From positions 1 to 64,000 of the forward strand of contig CALGLU010000013.1 in assembly GCA_937959275.1 (NCBI GenBank): a DNA stretch of 64,000 nt. Reading direction: 5' to 3'. Below the pieces are notes generated by a model. The model searched no databases, had not been told where the DNA came from, and was given only the letters and a program-made list of their open reading frames with translations. The stretch's first letter is position 1; every line of letters begins with the position of its first letter. Shown here piece after piece: positions 34,605-43,729 of this stretch. A program made the translations under genes and the position numbers. Origin of the DNA: an uncultured Saprospiraceae bacterium (GTDB taxonomy: Bacteria > Bacteroidota > Bacteroidia > Chitinophagales > Saprospiraceae).

Positions 34605-35150
34605 ATGAGAATATTTTTAATAATCCTAGTGTTCGCTTACACTTTAATAGTTTCCTCCTGTGCTGAAGATACTCCTGGCTGTACAGACCCTCTTTCCTCA
34701 AACTTTAATTTGGAAGCAGTCATAGATGATGGTAGTTGTCGCTATTTAAGAGACGAATATACGGGACAATATATGGGCTTGCTTGATTCTGATAACAATG
34801 ATCTTTATGACGATCCTGCATTTGCTATTAGAATCGTAGCAAATGATTCTGGACCGGATAAAGTCACACTCTCTTTTCCTTGTTGTCCAAAAGTCAAATT
34901 CGTTGGTTCTGTATCTGAAGGTAAGATTAGTGTTAATTCACGCGTTGATGTAACTAGCTTTCCAAACTGCGATGGGACAACTCCTTTCAATGGCTCTCGT
35001 TTTGATGGATTTGTTGCTTGGAATGTAGATATGATTGTAGACCAAGAAGCCAAGTGTATATCTTTTGATCGCTTAATTGAACAATATTTAGATACTCAAG
35101 AAACAGTTCTTTGTGCCAATACGTATAGTGGCAAATTAACAAGGGGCTAA
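34605..35150 (+). CDS. Lipoprotein with a GCTDP...DDGSC module
   Basis: The 181-residue protein has a lipoprotein signal (LIVSSCAED, Cys at 19) followed directly by one copy of the module GCTDPLSSNFNLEA..IDDGSC (about 25-45). This is a Cys-bracketed motif that recurs in Bacteroidota surface proteins. The rest is a beta-rich domain with paired cysteines (FPCCPKVKF, FPNCDGTTPF, ETVLCANTYSGKLTRG). Function is unknown. It is probably the last gene of a transcript ending at the hairpin 35169-35199. Confidence 0.7.
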   Translation: MRIFLIILVFAYTLIVSSCAEDTPGCTDPLSSNFNLEAVIDDGSCRYLRDEYTGQYMGLLDSDNNDLYDDPAFAIRIVANDSGPDKVTLSFPCCPKVKFVGSVSEGKISVNSRVDVTSFPNCDGTTPFNGSRFDGFVAWNVDMIVDQEAKCISFDRLIEQYLDTQETVLCANTYSGKLTRG

Positions 35151-35168
35151 AGATTAGAATTGTTGAAT

Positions 35169-35199
35169 AATAGGGTCTATTGACGACATAGACCCTATT
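35169..35199 (+). terminator. Perfect hairpin after the GCTDP lipoprotein gene
   Basis: AATAGGGTCTAT (35169-35180) pairs perfectly with ATAGACCCTATT (35188-35199) around a 7-nt loop. Only short T/A tracts follow, so it may be an RNA-stabilising hairpin rather than an efficient terminator. The rest of 35151-35476 shows no gene. Confidence 0.5.
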
Positions 35200-35476
35200 A
35201 TCAAATAAATAAAGTATTGCTTAAAAATACACCCGTGCATTGCCTCAAATTCTACCTATTCGCCTAGATCAAAAGTGTCTTTATAATATCACTGAGTGCA
35301 TTATGTCAGTTTAGACTATTCCAATTAAAATTATTTCTGCATTTAATTCTAGATCTAGGCAACCCTTACTTTCTTTCTGAATATAAGAGAATGGAGACAC
35401 TTATCAAATAGAGAACGATCGATCTATAGTGAGTAGTTGTCCTCCATTTTTATTAATCACATAAAATCTTTTTAGA

Positions 35477-36772
35477 ATGAGAAAGTCATCTTTCCTAGCA
35501 GCACTTGTATGTTTTTGTTTACCGTTTATGACGATTGGTCAGTCAGTCGTAGATGTTATTGTTAATAGCCCAGATCATAATACGCTTGAGGCTGCTGTGA
35601 TTGCAGCAGAGCTAGCTGATGACTTATCAGGTGATGGTCCCTTTACTGTATTTGCGCCAACAGACGCGGCTTTTGCTGCTATCGGCGAAGAAACAATCAA
35701 CGCCTTACTTGCAGATCCGACCGGAGATCTAGCCAATATATTATTGCATCACGTTGTTTTTGGAGTTGCCACAGCTGATAATATTTCTGATGGGACACGG
35801 ATAAGTAATCTAATTGGTCAAAACCTAGAATTTAAAATTAATGATTCAGGTATTTTTATTAATGATGCCAATGTGAGTGTCGTCGATATTAAAACGAGTA
35901 ATGGTGTTGTGCATGTTATTGATGCAGTGATGCTACCTGCTCCTGTAAAGACGAGAGTCGATGGGACGATCATGGATGTCGTATCTACCAGTCCAGTACA
36001 CACTACCTTAAATACCTTAATTAGTGCTGCACAACTTGATGATGACTTGAGTAGTGCTGGACCGTTTTCATTATTTGCACCGACAGATGATGCTATAGCT
36101 GCATTGCCAGCAGAGGTGACAGAGGCTTTGTTAGCAGATCCGACAGGCGCATTAGCAAGTGTATTATTATATCACGCAGTTGGTGGTGTTATTGAGTCAG
36201 ACCATTTATCGGATGGCCTGCAGTTTTCAAATTTAGCGGGTAGAAATCTCACTGTATCTATAACAGACGATGGTGCTTTTATTAATGGAGCCAAGGTGAG
36301 TGTCGCGGATATATTTACAAGCAACGGTGTTGTCCATGTGATCGATGCTGTAATTGTACCTCCAGCTGCTACGACAGTTCTTGATGTGATCGCTAACAGT
36401 CCAGTGCATACGACATTGGCAAGTTTAGTCGGTACTGCTGGGTTAGGTGATGCGTTGTCAGGTGCAGGGCCGTTTACTGTATTTGCTCCTACTGATGAAG
36501 CATTCGCAGCCCTCCCAACAGAAGTGGTTGAGTCCTTATTAGCCGATCCAACAGGTGCTCTGACAAATGTATTATTATTCCATGTCGTTGCCGGTGTTGC
36601 AGATACAAGTAATATTACTGATGGATTAGCCATATCAACGTTGCAGGGCCAAAATTTAAACTTTGCTGCAACAGCTGATGGAGTGACCGTCAACGGTATC
36701 AATATCAGTGTGACGGATTTAAAAACAAGCAATGGAGTAGTACATGTTATTGATGCAGTACTAGTCCCATAA
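35477..36772 (+). CDS. Secreted protein of three fasciclin (FAS1) domains
   Basis: The 431-residue protein has a signal peptide (1-21, ending MTIGQ) followed by three tandem FAS1 domains (about 22-155, 165-295, 303-431). Each has the conserved words GPFTVFAPTDxAFAAL, LLADPTG, LLHHVV or equivalent, and SNGVVHVIDAVxxP. FAS1 domains mediate adhesion to matrix or cells. Repeat 3 matches the family consensus best; repeat 1 is somewhat diverged (FGVATADNISDG). The repeats are similar enough at the protein level to suggest internal duplication. It is transcribed alone and ends at a strong terminator. Confidence 0.92.
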   Translation: MRKSSFLAALVCFCLPFMTIGQSVVDVIVNSPDHNTLEAAVIAAELADDLSGDGPFTVFAPTDAAFAAIGEETINALLADPTGDLANILLHHVVFGVATADNISDGTRISNLIGQNLEFKINDSGIFINDANVSVVDIKTSNGVVHVIDAVMLPAPVKTRVDGTIMDVVSTSPVHTTLNTLISAAQLDDDLSSAGPFSLFAPTDDAIAALPAEVTEALLADPTGALASVLLYHAVGGVIESDHLSDGLQFSNLAGRNLTVSITDDGAFINGAKVSVADIFTSNGVVHVIDAVIVPPAATTVLDVIANSPVHTTLASLVGTAGLGDALSGAGPFTVFAPTDEAFAALPTEVVESLLADPTGALTNVLLFHVVAGVADTSNITDGLAISTLQGQNLNFAATADGVTVNGINISVTDLKTSNGVVHVIDAVLVP

Positions 36773-36804
36773 TGCAGGGCTGTTAATATTGTTAGTAGTT
36801 CGTA

Positions 36805-36843
36805 AGCGGATGGAATTTGTTAGGTATTCCGTCCGCTCTTTTA
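36805..36843 (+). terminator. Intrinsic terminator of the FAS1 gene
   Basis: AGCGGATGGAAT (36805-36816) pairs with ATTCCGTCCGCT (36826-36837) with one G-U pair, and CTTTTATT follows. Confidence 0.85.
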
Positions 36844-36992
36844 TTGCAAATTAACCGCCATACGACGTATTCTATAGCGTGAAAAGTCATATAGGTCAAC
36901 TAGTCTTGGAAAATTCAGAATCATCGGTACGGATTAGTTGTGATTTTTACTGTAAACCTGTATATTAAGGTCAAATTCAACAAAAAAACACT

Positions 36993-37373
36993 ATGAGAGT
37001 ATTATCAATTATCATTTTTGCCATTTGTTTTATTTCGATCGGAACAGTTTCAGCTCAAACAAAATCATGTTCTAAAGCTAAGATGGCTGCTTGTGCAAAA
37101 GCAAATAATATGACTATTGCAGAATGTGCGAAAAAGTGCCCAATGGTCTCAGCATATCTAGCTGCACAAAGCGAGGAAGAAGTTGATATCATACCAGTTA
37201 GCTTAACTGCTGAACAACAAACTAAAGTGACTTCTGCTTTGCAATCTAGGGAAGGTGCAACTCAAAAGTCTTACCAGTGTACAAAATCAAAAGCACAGTG
37301 TAGCAAGTCTAAAGCAAGTGCTAAGGTAGCTACATTGCAAACTGAGGAAAAGAAAAAGGTAGTACGAGCTTAA
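36993..37373 (+). CDS. Small secreted Cys/Lys-rich protein
   Basis: The 126-residue protein has a signal peptide (1-21, ending GTVSAQ). The mature chain has two Cys/Lys clusters: an N-terminal one (KSCSKAKMAACAKAN, then AECAKKCPM) and a C-terminal one (YQCTKSKAQCSKSKASAK), separated by an acidic linker. It ends in a basic tail. Similar low-complexity Cys/Lys secreted proteins occur in this phylum, but I cannot assign a family. The cysteine spacing could bind metal or form disulfides. It is a single gene with a good terminator. Confidence 0.7.
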   Translation: MRVLSIIIFAICFISIGTVSAQTKSCSKAKMAACAKANNMTIAECAKKCPMVSAYLAAQSEEEVDIIPVSLTAEQQTKVTSALQSREGATQKSYQCTKSKAQCSKSKASAKVATLQTEEKKKVVRA

Positions 37374-37398
37374 CAAAGCACAATCAATAAAAACTAAA

Positions 37399-37431
37399 GC
37401 CAGATATGCGTCATGTGTATCTGGTTTTTTT
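37399..37431 (+). terminator. Intrinsic terminator of the Cys/Lys-rich gene
   Basis: CCAGATA (37400-37406) pairs with TATCTGG (37418-37424) and seven T follow. Confidence 0.85.
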
Positions 37432-37460
37432 ATGTCTTGAAGTGTGTTGTTCGTGTAGCA

Positions 37461-37593
37461 AGAGGTACGGAGACCTTTGCCTCAGTGGCTCATAAGTGGG
37501 TTTTATCATACCTGAATCGAAGGTCTCCGTACCTCTCGATTTAATAGCCAGTCTTGTTGTACTTAAATCGAAGGTCTCCGTTCCTCACGATTT
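37461..37593. repeat. Three-copy intergenic repeat, one copy inverted
   Basis: A 17-nt word AGAGGTACGGAGACCTT (37461-37477) occurs inverted at about 37519-37535 inside a longer unit (37515-37543: AATCGAAGGTCTCCGTACC, then TCTCGATTTA). A third copy in the same direction as the second lies at 37566-37593 with two substitutions. The second and third units are framed by AATCGA and CGATTTA. The first and second copies can form a 17-bp hairpin. This is the only content of 37432-37708. Confidence 0.8.
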
Positions 37594-37708
37594 ATACTAA
37601 AAATAACTCAATCCCAACACAAAAAGCCAATGACAAGCACTGGAAAGTCTCAATTTTGAGTATCTTAATAGTTCACAAATAAATAGTTCACATTAAATAT
37701 CTAATACT

Positions 37709-39046
37709 ATGGAGTCTATAAACAGGCGATCATTCGTCAAAAAATCAGCTCTTGCAGCAGGTGCTGGCATTATGCTATCTGAAGAAGACATAAAAGCAAA
37801 AGTCTATGTCGATGGAGACGATGCTATAAAAATCGGTTTGATTGGTTGTGGAGGTAGAGGGACAGGAGCTGTAACACAAGCACTACGCTCTGGCCAAAAC
37901 GTAAAATTAGTCGCCATGGCTGATGCGTTTAAAGACAATCTAAAAAAGTGTTATGACAGAATTTCTGACCCTGATTTTAAAGATTGGTCTTCAGAGAAAG
38001 CGGTTGATATGAGCTCCATGATCGATGTGCCTGAAGAGCATATGTTTGATGGATTCGATGGTTATAAAAAGGTGATTGATCTTTGCGATGTTGTGCTTAT
38101 AGCAACTCCCCCAGGATTTAGACCGATACATTTTGAAGCAGCGGTAAATGCCAACAAGCACGTCTTTATGGAAAAACCTCTTGCAGTAGATGGTCCTGGC
38201 GTTAGACGGATATTGGCAGCAGCGAAAATAGCCAAGCAGAAAAAATTAAATGTTGTCGTCGGTCTGCAAAGACACTACCAAAAGATATATACGGAGTGGA
38301 TGGATCGAATTCATAATGGAGTGATAGGAGATATTGTCGCTTCTAGAGTGTATTGGAATGGCGCAGGCGTCTGGGTTAGAGAACGTCAGCCAGCACAAAC
38401 AGAAATGGAATATCAAATGCGTAACTGGTATTATTTTAACTGGTTGTGTGGTGATCATATCACAGAACAACATATTCACAATTTAGATGTAGGCAACTGG
38501 GCTAAGCAAGCAGTGCCTGTCAGGGCTATGGGAATGGGAGGACGTGAAGTGAGGGATGGACTTGATCATGGTGAGATTTTTGATCATCACTATGTCGAAT
38601 ATGAATATGCAGACGGCTCACGCATGTATAGCCAATGCAGACATATCGAGGGTTGTGCAAGTCGAGTAAGTGAAGCATTTCATGGGACTAACGGCTCCGC
38701 TCCGAAACCAGGGGTGCTCAAGACGAGAAGTGGCTATACTATTATGAAGCATGATGATGAGAATGATGTCAATCCATATCAAGAGGAGCATAATTTATTA
38801 TTTGCTGCCATTGCAAATGGAGAATATAAATATGCAGATGCTGAAAATGGAGCCAATGCGACCATGACTTCTATTTTAGGTAGAATGGCGACGTATTCAG
38901 GTAAAATTATTGAATGGGATGATGCCATGAATTCAAGTATTGATTTATCACCAAGCCGCTATGCTTGGGATGCAAATCCTCCAATTATGCCAGACGAAAA
39001 TGGTCGATATCCTATTGCTGTACCAGGTCAATCAAAAGTTGTATAA
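37709..39046 (+). CDS. Gfo/Idh/MocA-family oxidoreductase, Tat-type export signal
   Basis: The 445-residue protein starts with a twin-arginine signal (NRRSFVKKSALAAGAG). A Rossmann NAD(P) fold follows (GLIGCGGRGTGA, about 43-54; ADAFKD), then the family EKP motif (KHVFMEKPLAV) and the C-terminal alpha/beta domain with GDHITEQHIHNLD. Exported Gfo/Idh/MocA proteins of Bacteroidota act on sugars or cyclitols with a tightly bound cofactor. It is followed after three bases by a Tat-signal TIM-barrel protein, a recurrent pairing that suggests a two-step oxidation/isomerisation of a sugar in the periplasm. Confidence 0.88.
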   Translation: MESINRRSFVKKSALAAGAGIMLSEEDIKAKVYVDGDDAIKIGLIGCGGRGTGAVTQALRSGQNVKLVAMADAFKDNLKKCYDRISDPDFKDWSSEKAVDMSSMIDVPEEHMFDGFDGYKKVIDLCDVVLIATPPGFRPIHFEAAVNANKHVFMEKPLAVDGPGVRRILAAAKIAKQKKLNVVVGLQRHYQKIYTEWMDRIHNGVIGDIVASRVYWNGAGVWVRERQPAQTEMEYQMRNWYYFNWLCGDHITEQHIHNLDVGNWAKQAVPVRAMGMGGREVRDGLDHGEIFDHHYVEYEYADGSRMYSQCRHIEGCASRVSEAFHGTNGSAPKPGVLKTRSGYTIMKHDDENDVNPYQEEHNLLFAAIANGEYKYADAENGANATMTSILGRMATYSGKIIEWDDAMNSSIDLSPSRYAWDANPPIMPDENGRYPIAVPGQSKVV

Positions 39047-39049
39047 GAG

Positions 39050-39994
39050 ATGATGAACAGAAGATCGTTTATGGGTGCGAGTGCATTGACGGCTGCAGGT
39101 GTTAGCTTTGGATGTGCATCGACAAAGGCCGCGATTAGTGATTCTGCGGTAGCCTCACAGTCATTGAATATGGCTCCTCCAGCGTTTAATTTGAAGTTTG
39201 CGCCTCATTTGGGCATGTTTAAACATCATGCTGGTGAGGATCCAATTGATCAACTTAATTTTATGGCTGATCAGGGATTTAAGGCATATGAAGATAACGG
39301 GATGAAAGGGCGAGATGTGGCACTTCAAGAAAAGATGGCCAGTGTCATGGCGAACCGTGGATTAGAGATGGGAGTTTTTGTTGCCCATAAAATTTATTGG
39401 AAAGAACCCACTCTGGCAAAAGGTGATGACGAATCGCGGGCAGAATTTTTAAATGACATTACCACTTCGGTTGATGTTGCTAAGCGAGTCAATGCTAAAT
39501 GGATGACAGTCGTGCCTGGTCATGTTGATATGCGTCAGGATATGGGCTATCAGACGGCCCATGTTGTTGAGTCATTAAAGCAAGCCTCAGCCATCTTAGA
39601 ACCACATGGTATTACTATGGTATTGGAGCCATTAAATTTTAGAAATCATCCTGGTTTATTCTTGACCAAGTCAGCGCAGGCATTTTCAATTTGCAAAGCA
39701 GTGAATAGTCCATCTTGTAAAATACTCTTTGATATCTATCACCAACAAATACAAGAAGGTAACTTGATCCCTAATATGGAAAACTCCTGGGGTGAAATTG
39801 GTTATATCCAAATCGGTGACAACCCTGGAAGAAAGGAGCCAACGACTGGAGAGATCAATTATAAAAATGTCTTTCAGTTTGTTCATGACCAAGGTTTTGA
39901 AGGTATCCTGGGTATGGAGCATGGTAATTTTCATGACGGATTAGAAGGCGAAAAGAAATTGATCGCTGCTTATCGATCAGTAGATATTTCGTAA
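39050..39994 (+). CDS. TIM-barrel sugar isomerase/epimerase-like protein (Hyi-like)
   Basis: The 314-residue protein has a Tat-like signal (MMNRRSFMGASALTAAGVSFGCAS), then an AP-endonuclease-2/xylose-isomerase-type TIM barrel. Typical words are VLEPLNFRNHPGLFL with the metal-ligand Glu, LFDIYHQQIQEGNL with Asp and His ligands, and IGYIQIGDNPGRKEPTTGEINY and GMEHGNF. This order matches hydroxypyruvate-isomerase-like proteins. It begins three bases after the oxidoreductase stop and shares its operon, so a common sugar substrate is likely. A terminator follows 30 bases after the stop. Confidence 0.85.
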   Translation: MMNRRSFMGASALTAAGVSFGCASTKAAISDSAVASQSLNMAPPAFNLKFAPHLGMFKHHAGEDPIDQLNFMADQGFKAYEDNGMKGRDVALQEKMASVMANRGLEMGVFVAHKIYWKEPTLAKGDDESRAEFLNDITTSVDVAKRVNAKWMTVVPGHVDMRQDMGYQTAHVVESLKQASAILEPHGITMVLEPLNFRNHPGLFLTKSAQAFSICKAVNSPSCKILFDIYHQQIQEGNLIPNMENSWGEIGYIQIGDNPGRKEPTTGEINYKNVFQFVHDQGFEGILGMEHGNFHDGLEGEKKLIAAYRSVDIS

Positions 39995-40023
39995 ATAATT
40001 ACTTTCTTTAAAACGAATTAAAT

Positions 40024-40059
40024 ACTTGGGCAAATAGTCAAATTGTCCAAGTTTTTTTT
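40024..40059 (+). terminator. Intrinsic terminator of the oxidoreductase/isomerase operon
   Basis: ACTTGGGCAA (40024-40033) pairs with TTGTCCAAGT (40043-40052) with one G-U pair, and eight T follow. Confidence 0.88.
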
Positions 40060-40166
40060 GCTTCGCAGCTCCTGAAGAATCAAATCACCTTATTATTAGT
40101 CATACTATAACAAGTCTGTTATGGAATTGAAATGTATATATTTTGGGAATTGTATTGAAGCTTATT

Positions 40167-42659
40167 TTATTGCTGCGGTTTTATAGAGAAATTATCAAAC
40201 CAATATGATCTTATAGCATATTTACCTAGCAAGGCAGCTACTCTAACTTGGCCGTCATTCGTTACATCAGGAGTAAATGGGAATGAGAATGTTTGCCATT
40301 CGTTATCCAAAAAGATGTTTTTCCAGAGAGAACTTGTATTTGGACTAACATGTCTAAACACATGGATTGGTATGGTGTCAATTGTGGTCGTGTTAGAACG
40401 AGCAGCAAATTCAACGATATATGTCTGGCCAGCAATAGTTGAAAAACCAGATTGTTCGAATTGTATATTCCAATGTGTGCCCGGACCATTAGTCACATTT
40501 ATACGTGCCGCGTTAAGGCCTTCATATGGAAAAATTGGATCTAAACTCGCAGATGCTGTTCCACCTTGGTATAATCCCAGATTCCAAGGAGCTACGGTAT
40601 TATCCTCAAAATCTCCATTGACTAATAGCTCTCTACAGTCCCAAATGTCAGCAAGAAAAAGCGAATTACTAATGATTGAGTTTGGATGTGCTTCAAAACC
40701 CTTGTCTAGTAAGATATGATTACCTGCTTCAAAAACAACATTTTCTCCAAAGACTTTACCGTTTGATATAATGGCATCATGTGCGCTATATAATCCATTG
40801 GGCATACTGTAATTAATCATTCTGATTGGAATACAATCATCACTGGTCAATGTTTCATCAATAACATCTGTCACTTCGATATGAAAAATTTGCAAGTCTC
40901 TATAATTTTTTGGGGAGCTACTGTTGTCATTGACTTCGACTATGACGGTGTATATATTATCTGCGTCTCGACTACCGGGTAGTTCATAATCTGGAACTGT
41001 TGCTGGCGTAAATTGTAACAAGCCAGTATGATCTACAGAAAAATGATTGAAGTCTGGACTCGCTGAAGAAATACTAAACGTGATGGCATCATTATCATTG
41101 TCCGCATAAATTATTTTTGAAATGGGCTGTGGTGTTTGTATGTTTTCAGGGACTTGAATAAAGGGGGATGCATCGACCAGAGTTGCACCATTTTCGGAGA
41201 CGATATCAACTCCATCATTTTGTGTCCATACAGTGCCTTCGTTTATTGTACATGCATCGACATTATGGTCAAGATTAAAATCGTGCGACGTTGTATTTAA
41301 ACTATCAAGAATCGTTTCTATGCAATAATTGGTTTCATTTAAGATGATATTATTATTGATAATTGAATTGGTTAAATAGTAGGATCCCAAGGAGGAATCT
41401 GTTACTTCAGTAATTAAAATTCTTGAGGTATCATTTGCAGGATTAATGATATTATTCGTGATCTGCAAGCCAGATAATCCTTCGTCAGCATAAAGGTTAG
41501 TTTTCCACCCTGCATAATTGCCTCGATGAGCCTTATCTGTTATATTACTATACCAAGCAGTTTCTACACCAATGTATGCGAATCGAGCAGGGCCATTAAG
41601 AGTATTCCTGTCAAAAATATTATTATTTGAATGAATGGCGTTATAAATCATCCATCTCGGTGCTAAACCTTCTGCGGTCAAACTGACATTTAATATATTA
41701 TCTCTAAACACATTATGACTTGCAGCTACATAAGCTTGTAATAAGCCTTCGCCGATAGACTCATTGGTTGTTATGATATTATTTTCAATTAAATTGTGCG
41801 AAGAACCTTGCCCTAAGTGAATAGATGAAGAGATAGAATTAGATAAATTATTGTTTCTGACAATACTACAATTTGTTTCCTTTTGTAGTGAAATATTTCT
41901 CGTACAATTTGTAATTGTATTATTTTCTATGAATGTATTGATGGCTTTTGTAACACCGATACCATAATATGATCCATCAATATAATTATTAGCGATGATC
42001 GTATTGTAAGCACGAAAATTTGCAGGAGGTATAGCTTTGAATTGTTGCCAATAAGAACCACGTCCGCTCGGAGGCAATGTATCCAAAATTCTGCTATGTA
42101 TGAAAATAGCTTCTCCATGAGATTGGATACCATAAAATGAATTATTGATGATCACATTATCTTGCATATCTTCTTGGCCTGTTGACTCAGCAAATAATGC
42201 GATTCCTCTGTTCCTTTCTCCACCATTATTAAATGTACAGTTTTGTACCAAAAGACGAGATGTGTTAATACCATATATGGTCCGACTATTGACATAGTTT
42301 TGGTCAAAAACAATATCTTCTATAGTTAGGTCTTTTACATTTGACGGGTTGTTATGGGCTATGCCCAAAAGGTTAAAACCAAAAGGTCCATCAGTTGCAT
42401 CTTTGATTAACTTTATTGTTCCTCCTCTCATATACTTTATACCATGTCTAACATTTACTTTAGACATTGTACAAATCATAGCATCTGGAAACGTAACCCC
42501 TCCACAATTAATAACTGCAGAATTTATCGCCATTTCAATTGTAAGCTGATTACAAACAGGACCAAAATCCAATGGGCTGTAATCAGGAACTTGGGCATTG
42601 ATCTGTTGAAAAGAAACAACAATAAACGCTAAAACGATGTATTGATTAAGTAACTTCAT
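40167..42659 (-). CDS. Secreted beta-helix protein with cadherin-like, 3-coathanger and carbohydrate-binding-like domains
   Basis: The 830-residue protein has a signal peptide (1-22, ending QQINAQ). A long right-handed parallel beta helix follows (about 60-480; coils such as NTFIENNTITNCTRN and SLIENNIITTNESIG), then a cadherin-like sandwich (about 530-615). Next is a 3-coathanger-stack module (about 625-690: ISNGKVFGENVVFEAGNHILLDKGFEAHP) and a CBM-like C-terminal sandwich (about 690-830, starting LLVNGDFEDNTVAPWN). No classical T9SS sorting domain ends it. The arrangement suggests a polysaccharide-active or -binding surface protein; the catalytic residues of a lyase could not be assigned. 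It is transcribed alone and converges on the isomerase operon. Confidence 0.8.
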   Translation of the reverse strand: MKLLNQYIVLAFIVVSFQQINAQVPDYSPLDFGPVCNQLTIEMAINSAVINCGGVTFPDAMICTMSKVNVRHGIKYMRGGTIKLIKDATDGPFGFNLLGIAHNNPSNVKDLTIEDIVFDQNYVNSRTIYGINTSRLLVQNCTFNNGGERNRGIALFAESTGQEDMQDNVIINNSFYGIQSHGEAIFIHSRILDTLPPSGRGSYWQQFKAIPPANFRAYNTIIANNYIDGSYYGIGVTKAINTFIENNTITNCTRNISLQKETNCSIVRNNNLSNSISSSIHLGQGSSHNLIENNIITTNESIGEGLLQAYVAASHNVFRDNILNVSLTAEGLAPRWMIYNAIHSNNNIFDRNTLNGPARFAYIGVETAWYSNITDKAHRGNYAGWKTNLYADEGLSGLQITNNIINPANDTSRILITEVTDSSLGSYYLTNSIINNNIILNETNYCIETILDSLNTTSHDFNLDHNVDACTINEGTVWTQNDGVDIVSENGATLVDASPFIQVPENIQTPQPISKIIYADNDNDAITFSISSASPDFNHFSVDHTGLLQFTPATVPDYELPGSRDADNIYTVIVEVNDNSSSPKNYRDLQIFHIEVTDVIDETLTSDDCIPIRMINYSMPNGLYSAHDAIISNGKVFGENVVFEAGNHILLDKGFEAHPNSIISNSLFLADIWDCRELLVNGDFEDNTVAPWNLGLYQGGTASASLDPIFPYEGLNAARINVTNGPGTHWNIQFEQSGFSTIAGQTYIVEFAARSNTTTIDTIPIHVFRHVSPNTSSLWKNIFLDNEWQTFSFPFTPDVTNDGQVRVAALLGKYAIRSYWFDNFSIKPQQ

Positions 42660-42929
42660 TGGGGTAGATTAATAATAGTTAGTGGAGGGTAGTTGAAAGT
42701 TGTTGAACTAATTATTGCCAACATCTTTTCATGATGCTTAATTATATTAATTTTCAATGAAAAAGGCTGAATCGAAATTGAATATTTATTTAGTCGGGAC
42801 ATTAAAAACTTAAGTTGGATTCAAAACGACATTTTGCTTGCTGTTTATATTCTAGATACGATAAGTCGGTATTTATTCAATTGTAGCTATGCCTTCAAAA
42901 CTAATATGTATTCTCATCGTTAGTATTGC

Positions 42930-43655
42930 ATGACACAAATAAAACTTGCTTCAACAATCCAAATCATAAGAGAAGTGCCAAATGGTAGGGGTATTGAAGT
43001 TTTATTATTGCGACGAAATAAACAACTGGAATTTGCATCTGGATTTTGGGTGTATCCTGGAGGGAAGATTGAGAATCATGAACTTCACAATAGGCCAGAA
43101 TTGCAAGCTGCACGAATCGCTGGTACAAGAGAAACTATGGAAGAGGCGCAATTAACGATTAATGAAGATGCGCTACAGTTTTGTATTCATTGGACGACTC
43201 CTGTCAATGAAAACAAAAGATTTGCAACTTACTTTTTTCATACAAAAGTAGACTACCATGATTCTGAAGTTAGAGTTGACGACTCTGAAATACTTGAGCA
43301 TAAATGGATGAGTCCTCAAAATGCTCTGCATGCTTTAAAGAGCAAAGAAATTATTTTACTGCCACCAACATATATCACTTTACAAAGGATTATCGATTGT
43401 CGCAATTATCAAGATGTCATTGCAGAATGGAAAAGATCAGAACCAGCTTTTGTAAATCCAATTATAGGAATGGATCAGTTCACAGTACACTGCATGTACC
43501 AAGGAGATGCTGGTTATGAAAATGGAGATTTCTCTTTGCAAGGAGCGAGACATCGATTGGTTGTCGACTACAAAAAGCCATCTTTTAAATTTCTACATCA
43601 AAATTGCGATGTTTTTCCAGTAAATGGTGGAAAACATTTGATAGAGGAAGGATAA
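42930..43655 (+). CDS. NUDIX hydrolase
   Basis: The 241-residue protein has an N-terminal NUDIX domain: GFWVYPGGKIENHE (about 38-51) followed by a longer than usual insert and the metal-binding helix RETMEEAQL (67-75). NUDIX enzymes cleave nucleoside diphosphates linked to another group. The insert between the Gly and the REUxEE helix and the length are reminiscent of the CoA/acyl-CoA-type (NUDT19-like) members; the substrate is not provable here. A 14-codon frame (42889-42933, MPSKLICILIVSIA) overlaps its ATG by the ATGA arrangement and could couple translation. Confidence 0.8.
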   Translation: MTQIKLASTIQIIREVPNGRGIEVLLLRRNKQLEFASGFWVYPGGKIENHELHNRPELQAARIAGTRETMEEAQLTINEDALQFCIHWTTPVNENKRFATYFFHTKVDYHDSEVRVDDSEILEHKWMSPQNALHALKSKEIILLPPTYITLQRIIDCRNYQDVIAEWKRSEPAFVNPIIGMDQFTVHCMYQGDAGYENGDFSLQGARHRLVVDYKKPSFKFLHQNCDVFPVNGGKHLIEEG

Positions 43656-43729
43656 CACAGATTTTACATTCCCTATGGAACCATATATTTGATATTTAAA
43701 TTACATTAGTGTAAATAACACATATAAAT

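Noticed and set aside
42889-42933. 14-codon leader frame overlapping the NUDIX gene (MPSKLICILIVSIA)
   Set aside because: The ATGA overlap is suggestive, but the frame is too short and its context too ordinary to call; mentioned only in the NUDIX entry.
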